A stretch of 24,562 nt of DNA from an uncultured Chitinophagaceae bacterium (GTDB lineage Bacteria; Bacteroidota; Bacteroidia; Chitinophagales; Chitinophagaceae). The stretch covers positions 1 through 24,562 of the forward strand of contig CAIMKO010000378.1 of NCBI GenBank assembly GCA_903841915.1. The letters are read 5' to 3'. The position numbers and the translations under genes were made by a program. A model generated the notes under the pieces. That model was not told the DNA's origin. It worked only from the letters and a program-made list of their open reading frames with translations, and searched no databases. This document shows positions 1-6,185 of this stretch, in pieces; the first letter of the stretch is position 1; every line of letters starts with the position of its first letter.

Positions 1-1
1 A

Positions 2-15
2 CACTAGTGTCCGGT
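2..15. repeat. Left terminal inverted repeat of the IS
   Basis: CACTAGTGTCCGGT matches 14 of 14 bases in inverted orientation with 1301-1314. The first eight bases are self-complementary, so each IS tip is itself a small palindrome. Confidence 0.9.
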
Positions 16-1187
16 TAAATTAGGTTGATTTTCAATTGAATATGGTTTTGATCTTTGACATCTTGGTATAAAGGGTTTTCAAAAAGGCTTGGTAGTCGAG
101 TTTTATCTAATAGTGATACGCTCATAATTTGTAATATTTCATAGGGTGATTGTTTCAATTTTAATTTTGCTTTGATGATTGCTACTAATGTATAAGTAAT
201 GATGGCGATATAGATTTGAGTTCTCACAGCGTTTTCAGAAACACCCCAAAATGATTTTATTTTTAGATGTTGCTTAATCCATTTAAAAAACAATTCAATC
301 TTCCATCTGTTTTTATAAAGTAGTGCAATTTCGGTAGCTGGTAAAGTCAAGTTGTTTGAGAGAAAAACAAAAGATCTCTTTTGCTCAGCATCATAAAATT
401 TTACACGTCTAAATTCTTTTTCATATTTCTCAATGGATACAGCTCCCTTTAATTTTATTCGCTGATCACAAAGAATACCATTTTTCTTATCTGGTTTCTC
501 AGCAGATACTCTGATAAAAGAAAGGTTTGCTTTTGATCTCATTACAAAATAGGAATCATGTTTATCAATAGTTGCCATCCGATCAAAGTCAATGTAGCCG
601 CGGTCCATGATATAATAGCCACCTGGTTCATAAGTAATAAAATCTAATCCATTAACATCATGTACACTTGCTGGTGTGATATGCATGAAGACAGGAATGG
701 CGGTTCTAACATCCAATAATGTGTGCAATTTAACTGCAGCTTTTGCTCTTCTAAATGTTGCCCACCAAAACACATTGAGACAAAGATCAATAGTTGTAGA
801 ATCAAAAGCATAAACATTGCCCTTTATTGACAAATCAAAATCAGTATTAGCTATACATACTTTTTGAGCTTGTGCAATCAGTTCATATGCAAACATTTCA
901 AAAATTTGGCAATCTCTTTTCTCGTTTGCTTCTGCTAGGTTCGATCGGGAAATATTTTTTCCAAATCCTAAATGATAATGCTTTGTTTTATGTGCGGATA
1001 AACAAACAAGTAAATCACGAAGGCTATCACGATTACTTAATTGTCCAAACATCATACACATCATCTGATTCCAACAGGTAAAATGCTTTACCCATTTATC
1101 CCCTTGGAAAGAGTTAACGCAACGATCAAAAGTATGTGGAGATAAAAAAGTAACAATTTGCGAAAAAACATATTTACCATGATTCAT
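15..1187 (-). CDS. IS4-family DDE transposase
   Basis: This is the cut-and-paste transposase of the flanking IS, with a catalytic core of the IS4 type. Numbered from a TTG two codons upstream of the ATG, the N-terminal ~100 residues resemble the DUF4372-type leader common in Bacteroidota IS4 transposases. The first catalytic Asp is D131 (YAFDSTT) and the second D197 (IMDRGY). The Glu is E300 within a perfect Y-(2)-R-(3)-E-(6)-K signature (Y293, R296, E300, K307). The insertion domain between the second Asp and the Glu is mostly beta, as expected. At about 390 residues it is full length with no frameshift, so it is probably functional. I chose the ATG at 1185-1187 (MNHGKY) over the upstream TTG. 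The gene is monocistronic within the IS. Confidence 0.93.
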   Translation of the reverse strand: MNHGKYVFSQIVTFLSPHTFDRCVNSFQGDKWVKHFTCWNQMMCMMFGQLSNRDSLRDLLVCLSAHKTKHYHLGFGKNISRSNLAEANEKRDCQIFEMFAYELIAQAQKVCIANTDFDLSIKGNVYAFDSTTIDLCLNVFWWATFRRAKAAVKLHTLLDVRTAIPVFMHITPASVHDVNGLDFITYEPGGYYIMDRGYIDFDRMATIDKHDSYFVMRSKANLSFIRVSAEKPDKKNGILCDQRIKLKGAVSIEKYEKEFRRVKFYDAEQKRSFVFLSNNLTLPATEIALLYKNRWKIELFFKWIKQHLKIKSFWGVSENAVRTQIYIAIITYTLVAIIKAKLKLKQSPYEILQIMSVSLLDKTRLPSLFENPLYQDVKDQNHIQLKINLI

Positions 1188-1300
1188 AAACAAACTGATT
1201 TACAGTAAGTTATGAAATGACCTATTTCAAATCGTCCCCGACTTGTTTTCCTATGAAACACATATATACCAAGACTTTCAAAGAACTAATAACTATTTTT

Positions 1301-1314
1301 ACCGGACACTAGTG
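1301..1314. repeat. Right terminal inverted repeat of the IS
   Basis: ACCGGACACTAGTG is the exact reverse complement of 2-15. It lies about 115 bp upstream of the transposase start and marks the promoter-proximal end of the element. Confidence 0.9.
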
Positions 1315-1362
1315 AGTTGAAGTAATAACGAATTTCAACGCAGTTTTATCCTTTAATTAAAA

Positions 1363-1386
1363 GAACCGGTAAAGAATTACCGGTTC
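1363..1386 (-). terminator. Hairpin terminator after the frameshifted GAF kinase gene
   Basis: A 9-bp perfect stem (GAACCGGTA at 1363-1371 with TACCGGTTC at 1378-1386) has a 6-nt loop. Read on the minus strand it is followed by TTTTAATT, so it fits a rho-independent terminator about 80 nt beyond the kinase stop codon. It also separates the kinase from the IS. Confidence 0.6.
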
Positions 1387-1464
1387 GGCTTGTGTAAATT
1401 AACCCTAATGAAAAACTGTATGACGACTTGCTATAAGCATTTTTGCGGAGGCCGAATTAGTTTG

Positions 1465-2672
1465 TCAAAATCTTGGAAAATAGAGAATAACGCTTGTTCC
1501 CTTACCCACTGAACTTTTAATATCAATCCAACCACCAATCTTTTCCATAAAATCTTTTATCAGTTTAAAACCAAGACCACTTCCTTTCTCATTACTTGTT
1601 CCAGCAGTAGAGATGATACTATCTTTTTGAAGTAGCACTTCAATATTTGCAGCAGACATGCCTACGCCTGTATCATGTACAATAATTTTCTCAAACGGGT
1701 CATTGGTATCGGAGTAAACTGTTATCGTACCATTCTTTGTATATTTATTCGCATTGGTCAATAAGTTTCGAATGATGAACTTTAGCATGTTAGCATCGAA
1801 ATTTAATTCTAATGACTCGCTTACCAGATTTACTAACTGATTGTTTTTTATGGCTGCCCCTAATTGAATAGAATTTATCTCTTCAAATACGAGTCCCTTT
1901 ATACATACTTTTTCAAGGATGCTGCTTTCTCTGCTAATTTGAATATTACCCCAGTCAACCAGATTGTTTAACAGGCCTAGTGTATTGTCGATTTGGGTAA
2001 TTGACATATTGACTAATTTTTCTTTGGTTTCTGCTTCTAAAAGATCGGCCTTACTCATTTCAAAAAAAGTCTTCAACGAGCCTATCGGACCTCGAATATC
2101 ATGTGCTATAATTGAAAGCATTTTTTTTAATACCTCATTTTGAGATTCGATCTTCCGCGTCTTTTCATCAGATTGTTTGCGTGTAATCCTTAGATCTAAC
2201 AATTTTGCTACATGATTACCTAATACCCGTAAAGCAAAAATTTGCTCTTGATTGAGTTTGTTTGGTTTTGTATCATTCACACAAAGCATCCCAATTTTAA
2301 AACCTTTTCGACTTACCAACTGTACCCCTGCATAAAACCTGATATTGGGGGCAGATAATACTAATGGATTATCAAAAAATCTAGCATCTGTAAAGCATCT
2401 GCTACTTCAAAAAAATCATGATCCATCAAGATAGCATGCCCACAAAATGAGATATCTCTGGGTGTTTCCGTTGCATCAATGCCAACTTTTGCTTTAAACC
2501 ATTGTCTGGAATAATCAACCAATGATATTAAAGAAATAGGTGCATCACAAATACGTGAAGCTAATTGTACGATATCGGTAAATTCATCTTCCTGCGGACT
2601 ATCCAATATTCCTAATTCGTGTAAATTCTGAACCCTTAAATAATCATTGGCAGGTATGGGGGCTTTTAACAT
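1465..2672 (-). pseudogene. GAF-domain histidine kinase split by a single frameshift
   Basis: Two minus-strand frames make one protein of about 402 residues. Frame one (2672 down to 2361) gives a GAF N-terminus (ILDSPQEDEFTD, SLVDYSRQWFKAKVG, SFCGHAIL). Frame two gives the rest of GAF (FFDNPLV, IRFYAG, LCVND), then HisKA (SIIAHDIRGPIGSL, the phospho-His) and HATPase_c (NLLTNANKY N-box, HDTGVGMS G1, GSGLGFKLIKDF G2). The open part of frame two starts at 2319, but the reading continues upstream without a stop to about 2390. There the expected ALQD-ARFFDNP becomes CAG-ATG, so one base is missing near 2388-2391. No membrane segment is visible, so the product would be a cytosolic sensor kinase with no adjacent regulator. 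It could be a real inactivating mutation or a consensus error. All catalytic boxes downstream are intact. Confidence 0.85.
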
Positions 2673-2756
2673 AAAACATAGTTTTAATAAAACGTAGTTT
2701 TTAATATATTAAAGCTACCAGTGAATTATAGGTAAGTGCGTAAGGCATTTAATATG

Positions 2757-2784
2757 TTTTTTGTAGTCGAATGACTACAAAAAA
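2757..2784. terminator. Bidirectional hairpin terminator
   Basis: A perfect 12-bp stem (TTTTTTGTAGTC at 2757-2768, GACTACAAAAAA at 2773-2784) with loop GAAT. Both arms end in T/A tracts, so it would work on either strand. It lies between the GAF kinase start and the secreted-protein gene, both on the minus strand, and most likely ends transcription from the latter. Confidence 0.6.
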
Positions 2785-2826
2785 CCCTTTTATGATAGTA
2801 ACAAACTCTTGTTTTTTTATCAGCAA

Positions 2827-2996
2827 AGTCTCCGAAGGGGCTCTGCGCTTTTTACTGTTGCGCAGTTAAATCTCTATCCTGCAATTACATATAACTCGTT
2901 ATCTGACAGTGCCTTTATTCTTGTATATAATATTTAGAAAAATATCCATATAGGGTTCGGGAAATGATAACGCAGAGTCCATGCGGAGACTCTGCG
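2827..2996. repeat. Inverted pair of a 20-bp GC-rich element
   Basis: AGTCTCCGaaggggCTCTGCG at 2827-2847 reappears, in inverted orientation and with a different centre, inside 2971-2996. The right copy also forms its own hairpin (CGCAGAGTC at 2971-2979 with GACTCTGCG at 2988-2996). The surrounding ~370 bp between genes is otherwise AT-rich with no ORF I believe. A related hairpin (TCCATAGAC...GTCTCTGGA around a TGCGGA) occurs near 22540-22570, so this is probably one of several REP-like intergenic palindromes in the genome. Confidence 0.6.
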
Positions 2997-3041
2997 AAGA
3001 AGGAAGTGAGGCAATAAGCTATCAATAAATTCAGCAAACCA

Positions 3042-3371
3042 TTATTTTGGGATCTTCTTACTGTTCTGATCTAATTGTTGATTCAATGCTTTTTGATCTT
3101 GGTTTGTTAAATGACCATTATCCATTTTACGCATATCTTTCTTCTCATTATTAATGGTAGATAAATTCTTACGGTCCTGTTGTGCCTGTTTTTTTGTTAT
3201 ATCGCCCTCTTTTCTTTCCTCATTAATTCTCTTTTCCTGATGGTCAATTCTTTTATCAACCTGATTCACTTTTGGATGACCTTTCATATGTGTAGGTTGA
3301 TGACCGGGGTCTTGTGCAAAAGTAAATGCACAAATAAAAGTTGCCAATGATGTTGTAAGTAAAGTTTTCAT
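3042..3371 (-). CDS. Small secreted, highly charged repeat protein of unknown function
   Basis: The product has 109 residues. Residues 1-19 form a clear Sec signal peptide (MKTLLTTSLATFICAFTFA, cleavage probably at FAQD). The mature protein is almost entirely polar, rich in K, Q, N, D and E, and likely helical. It contains two degenerate copies of a unit of the form Q-x-x-R-I...G-x-(I/L)-T-x-x-x...L: QEKRINEERKEGDIT around residues 45-59, and DMRKMDNGHLTNQDQKAL around 78-96. This resembles a family of small exported proteins in Bacteroidota and other phyla with repeated R-I...G-x-L-T motifs, none of which I can name functionally. It lacks a lipobox Cys and membrane segments. The gene stands alone on the minus strand. 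Confidence 0.75.
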   Translation of the reverse strand: MKTLLTTSLATFICAFTFAQDPGHQPTHMKGHPKVNQVDKRIDHQEKRINEERKEGDITKKQAQQDRKNLSTINNEKKDMRKMDNGHLTNQDQKALNQQLDQNSKKIPK

Positions 3372-3517
3372 GATTTTTTGTTTTTATTGTATATGTATAA
3401 AAGAGCTTTTTTTGAAAGAAAGGTTTAATTTGAAAAAAGATAAACCTCCTATTTAACAAATTGTTTAGCTGCTTAGTAATCAATCCAAAATAAATTGTAA
3501 TAACCTAATATGCAGGA

Positions 3518-3586
3518 CACCGCTATCAGAAGCGTTAAGCGCAGCGCCTCTTCGGATGGATAATAAAAGCCAATCTCTGACTGGCT
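3518..3586 (-). repeat. Composite palindromic repeat, copy A (inverted)
   Basis: Read on the minus strand it has a small hairpin (AGCCA...TGGCT, 3568-3586), then a TTTTATTAT-like spacer, then the conserved block GCTGCGCTTAACGCT followed by GATAGCGGTG (3518-3545). It is the inverted counterpart of copies B and C. Confidence 0.6.
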
Positions 3587-3589
3587 CTG

Positions 3590-3612
3590 GTATATTAATT
3601 AACCTAATATAC
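3590..3612. repeat. AT-rich hairpin between repeat copies
   Basis: GTATATTA at 3590-3597 pairs perfectly with TAATATAC at 3605-3612 across a 7-nt loop. It sits at the junction between inverted copy A and copy B. Confidence 0.45.
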
Positions 3613-3614
3613 AT

Positions 3615-3705
3615 AAACTATAAAAAGATAATTAAATCAGACCAACGCTGATTTTTATAGTTTAACCTGAGAAATGCTGCGCTTAACGCTTAGGATAGCG
3701 GGGTG
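3615..3705 (+). repeat. Composite palindromic repeat, copy B
   Basis: An outer 12-bp perfect stem (AAACTATAAAAA at 3615-3626 with TTTTTATAGTTT at 3652-3663) encloses an inner 7-bp stem (AAATCAG/CTGATTT, 3634-3654). This is followed by CCTGAGAAAT and the conserved block GCTGCGCTTAACGCT-TAGGATAGCGGGGTG ending at 3705. It is directly repeated in diverged form as copy C. Confidence 0.65.
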
Positions 3706-3722
3706 TTTTCTTTTAAAAAATT

Positions 3723-3793
3723 AATCAGACGAAAGTCTGATTCTTATTATAAATCCTGAGAGACGCTTTGCTTAACTCCCAGGATAGCAGGGA
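3723..3793 (+). repeat. Composite palindromic repeat, copy C
   Basis: It begins with a perfect 8-bp stem capped by a GAAA loop (AATCAGAC 3723-3730, GTCTGATT 3735-3742), then a CTTATTATAAAT spacer. The conserved block CCTGAGAGACGCTTTGCTTA continues to AGGATAGCAGGG. It shares the same order of parts as copy B: hairpin, AT spacer, GC block. Confidence 0.65.
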
Positions 3794-4040
3794 TCATTCT
3801 ATGAATCTGTATCAGCAGATATATAAAGCGTTTTAAAGGGGATATTTATCGCCCCATTTGTTTTTCATGTATGTGCAGTAGTCATTGTGTGAGCGGTGAT
3901 TTGATATAAAGAGGATCCTGATATAAAAATCAAATCTCCAATTCAGTTCACGTTTCAACGTATTGAGGTATTTCAAAGTATTCATTTAAAGTTTGTGGTT
4001 ACAATAATATACTGACTATTGGAATTACCGTTTAACTATT

Positions 4041-4075
4041 TCATCATTTTGTTGTACTAAATCATCATTTTTTTG
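4041..4075 (+). promoter_or_regulatory. Tandem 14-bp direct repeat, candidate operator
   Basis: TCATCATTTTGTTG at 4041-4054 and TCATCATTTTTTTG at 4062-4075 match at 13 of 14 positions and start exactly 21 bp apart, about two helical turns. The second copy ends on the -33 TTTG of the promoter below. This arrangement suits a dimeric or tandem-binding regulator; the LuxR and AraC regulators just downstream are candidates, by inference only. Confidence 0.4.
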
Positions 4076-4102
4076 AAGACTGATTTTCCAAAAATAAATT
4101 TT
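4072..4102 (+). promoter_or_regulatory. Bacteroidota-type promoter for the signalling block
   Basis: TTTG at 4072-4075, a 19-nt spacer, then TAAATTTT at 4095-4102. This fits the Bacteroidota consensus TTTG-N19-TAnnTTTG with one mismatch. It lies about 115 bp upstream of the first small ORF and 270 bp upstream of the LuxR-type regulator. Confidence 0.45.
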
Positions 4103-4217
4103 GGGTTTTCCTATTGACGACTTCTCCAAAGAATGATGAATTATTTATATAAATTGAAGAAATACGAACAATTATTTGGGCGGCACAGGGTTAATTTTAT
4201 CTATCAAAATCAATCTT

Positions 4218-4343
4218 ATGAAAGAAACCAATATAACAGACATAATAAGGGATCTCAATTCCGAAGCTTTACTACTCTATTGTTTTAGTTTGCTGACCTT
4301 TTTGGCGGGTTATTTTTTCCTTAAAAAAAACAGAAGATACTAG
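4218..4343 (+). CDS. Putative 41-residue single-span membrane protein
   Basis: An ATG ORF (MKETNITDIIRDLNSEA...) encodes a polar, acidic head of about 16 residues, one hydrophobic segment (LLLYCFSLLTFLAGYFFL, about residues 18-35) and a basic tail (KKNRRY). This is the topology expected of an N-out or N-in small membrane peptide with positive residues in the cytosol. It ends 25 bp before the start of the LuxR-type regulator, so it could be the first gene of that transcript. There is no clear Shine-Dalgarno sequence, which is normal for this phylum. I do not recognise a family, and short ORFs occur by chance, so it needs support from conservation. Confidence 0.4.
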   Translation: MKETNITDIIRDLNSEALLLYCFSLLTFLAGYFFLKKNRRY

Positions 4344-4368
4344 CGCTCGTATTGAATAAAAATTCATC

Positions 4369-5007
4369 ATGCAAATATTAATTGCCGATTATCAGGCTAT
4401 TCCCAGGATTGGATTAAAAGGCCTGCTCTTAAGTGCCTATCCTGATGCGACAATCATTGAAGCAGAATCGTTTTCAGATATCATTACAATGGCTGAAGAC
4501 AATGCTCCGGATTTGATCATACTGGAATTGAACACATTTGGTTATCATATCTTTTCCGGGTTTAGTACTATTAAAAACCAATTCCCCAAAATACCCATCG
4601 TGATCTTCACTTCTCACGAATCTAATTATTATGCCATCAATCTTTTTAAATTGGGGATCTCCGGTTATTTCACGAAAGATTGCAGCACCGAAGAATTTAC
4701 ACAAGCACTGGATTTTGTATTAAAAAATAAAAAGAAATATATTTCAACAAGTCTTGCTAACCTTCTTGTAGATCATATTCAGCCTTCTAATGAAAATAAA
4801 TATCTGCATCTTCATTTAACCAATCAGGAATTTGAAATATTGCGATTGCTCTCCCAAGGGAAATCTTTAGCTTTTATATCAAATAAAATGGCACTTCAAC
4901 TTAATGGTGTTAAGCATTCTAAGTATAAAATATTCAAAACCTTGAAAATTCACAACAAGTATGAAGTTTTTAAATATGCATCATTGAATTTAGGAATGGC
5001 CTATTAA
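4369..5007 (+). CDS. LuxR/NarL-family response regulator lacking the phosphoacceptor Asp
   Basis: A REC domain (about residues 1-120) joins a LuxR-type helix-turn-helix (about 145-212, LTNQEFEILRLLSQGKS). In REC the usual acidic pair is D7 with Y8 in place of the second acid. The acceptor position in PDLIILELN is E53 instead of Asp. The switch Ser/Thr (T81 or S82 in IFTSHES) and the conserved Lys K103 (YFTKD) are kept. Glu at the acceptor site cannot be phosphorylated in the usual way and in some regulators mimics the active state. The protein may therefore be constitutively active or controlled by other means. It is the first substantial gene of the block and precedes a degenerate kinase, which supports loss of phosphotransfer in this arm. 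DNA-binding transcriptional regulation is the likely role; targets are unknown. Confidence 0.85.
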   Translation: MQILIADYQAIPRIGLKGLLLSAYPDATIIEAESFSDIITMAEDNAPDLIILELNTFGYHIFSGFSTIKNQFPKIPIVIFTSHESNYYAINLFKLGISGYFTKDCSTEEFTQALDFVLKNKKKYISTSLANLLVDHIQPSNENKYLHLHLTNQEFEILRLLSQGKSLAFISNKMALQLNGVKHSKYKIFKTLKIHNKYEVFKYASLNLGMAY

Positions 5008-5187
5008 AGAAATAATGACAGCATTGTAGTCAAGGGATTTAATTTTTCTTACATTGAAGTGCCCCCTGTGAAGACGCTACCGGAAAAAAAGCAGTGACGA
5101 TTAATTGCAATTTCTTGGGGATATACTTATACATTTTATAAAATATTCGTCATTACTTGCTAAATATTAATTATGTAAAACAATACT

Positions 5188-6183
5188 TTGATTTCCGATC
5201 GTTTGATATTTGATTTAGCCAGCGTAAAAAACTTGTTTCCGGATTTTATTCTGTTAAACGAGCAACAAAATATCGTCCAAACAAGCGCAAGCTTAGCATC
5301 ATTTTATACCAGTTCAGACAGCAACAAATTTGGAGAATATTTTACAATAGAAGGAAAAGAAAAAAAACTTGCCGCCTATTTCGGAAAGCTGCTTTGTTTG
5401 AAGAGTTTGTATAAAGAAAAATGGGCATTGAAAGCCCGTGTTGAATATTTAAAAGAAAGCAAGCTTATTTTATTGGCTATTGTGGAATTAAAAGCCGCAA
5501 AATCAAGAATAAAAAACGAATTAGATTTTCATCATATCAACCATGCTATCGCTTCTCCTTTAACAGCGATACAAAGCTCACTTGACCTAATAAAGAAACA
5601 TCAGCAAAAAAAGTCTGCGGAACTTTCGTTAATTACAAAACGCTATTTCGACAGTGCCTTATTTGAAATAAAAGCGATCACCGGCATCTTACATAATTCA
5701 CGTGTTATAGTAGAAAACGAGGCTGCTCTTGGCCCGAAATCTGAAACCGATATTATACAATTGCTCAATAACAGCATCGAAGCAGCATTTAGCGCTTTGT
5801 ATGAAAACGCGAAATACACAATTTCCTTTCACGGAAAAAAAAGATTCATTCAAACACATCAACAATTAATGAGCATACTTTTTATTAATATCATTCATGA
5901 ATTAATAAAGAACGTATCCTCAAATTTTACTCTTGAAATAACTGTATTCTTTACTATCAAATCAGTTAAAATAATTTTTACAAATAATAACATTTGCATT
6001 CCTATGCAGGAAATTGACCTGTTAGAACATTCAATAAATACGAATGCCCCGGAAATATTTTCAGCAAAAGGCTTAGTTGTAACTGCTATCAAAAAAATAG
6101 CCTGCATGCATGATGCTCGAATAGAAATTAGAAAGGATCCGCCAAACAATGTATCGTTCATTTTTAAAATGGTTAATTCATAA
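5188..6183 (+). CDS. Degenerate histidine kinase (probable pseudokinase) with PAS-like N-terminus
   Basis: The product has about 331 residues. Residues ~15-95 look like a PAS-type sensor (FPDFILLNEQQNIVQTSA). A HisKA-like helix carries H119 in INHAIASPLTAIQSSLDLI, but the residue after the His, normally Glu or Asp and needed as catalytic acid, is Ala120. In the ATPase region an N-box-like HELIKN remains, the G1 Asp-x-Gly motif is replaced by IIFTNNNICIPM, and G2 is reduced to SAKGLVVTAIKKI. ATP binding and autophosphorylation are therefore doubtful. The ORF has no ATG at its start. The only nearby in-frame ATG (5173-5175) is followed immediately by TAA (5176-5178), so translation must use TTG 5188 or the gene has a nonsense codon 2. 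It ends 2 nt before the REC-AraC gene, indicating translational coupling. Confidence 0.75.
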   Translation: MISDRLIFDLASVKNLFPDFILLNEQQNIVQTSASLASFYTSSDSNKFGEYFTIEGKEKKLAAYFGKLLCLKSLYKEKWALKARVEYLKESKLILLAIVELKAAKSRIKNELDFHHINHAIASPLTAIQSSLDLIKKHQQKKSAELSLITKRYFDSALFEIKAITGILHNSRVIVENEAALGPKSETDIIQLLNNSIEAAFSALYENAKYTISFHGKKRFIQTHQQLMSILFINIIHELIKNVSSNFTLEITVFFTIKSVKIIFTNNNICIPMQEIDLLEHSINTNAPEIFSAKGLVVTAIKKIACMHDARIEIRKDPPNNVSFIFKMVNS

Positions 6184-6185
6184 AA

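Larger units (their letters stand above)
2..1314. mobile_element. IS4-family insertion sequence, apparently intact
   Basis: The element is bounded by terminal inverted repeats: CACTAGTGTCCGGT at 2-15 and its exact complement ACCGGACACTAGTG at 1301-1314, with looser matching further in. It holds one transposase gene on the minus strand, whose stop codon lies in the left repeat. CTAG occurs just outside TGTCCGGT at both ends (4-7 and 1309-1312). The true ends could therefore be TGTCCGGT with a 4-bp CTAG target duplication, or the longer palindromic CACTAGTG could belong to the IS. The left flank lies outside the window, so this cannot be settled here. The element lies about 150 bp downstream of the 3' end of a histidine kinase gene and interrupts no visible gene. 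Confidence 0.9.
3372..4217. other. Long intergenic zone with structured repeats and a promoter
   Basis: About 850 bp without a convincing gene. It holds three copies of a composite repeat (3518-3793), several perfect hairpins, and near its right end a tandem direct repeat overlapping a promoter-like sequence (4041-4103). Between 3800 and 4030 I see only AT-rich sequence with no clear structure. Confidence 0.6.

Noticed and set aside
3256..3483. 75-residue minus-strand ORF overlapping the secreted-protein gene
   Set aside because: It is an alternative frame of the 109-residue gene and its leader; only the other frame has a signal peptide and repeat units.
3518..3793. GCTTAAC and GTTAAGC motifs resembling integron attC core boxes
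   Set aside because: Each repeat has only one such box rather than a paired R'/R'' and L'/L'' arrangement, no cassette-like ORFs lie between copies, and no integron integrase is in the window.
3518..3793. CRISPR array
   Set aside because: Repeats are few, diverged, in mixed orientation and contain internal hairpins of varying sequence; there are no equal-length spacers and no cas genes.
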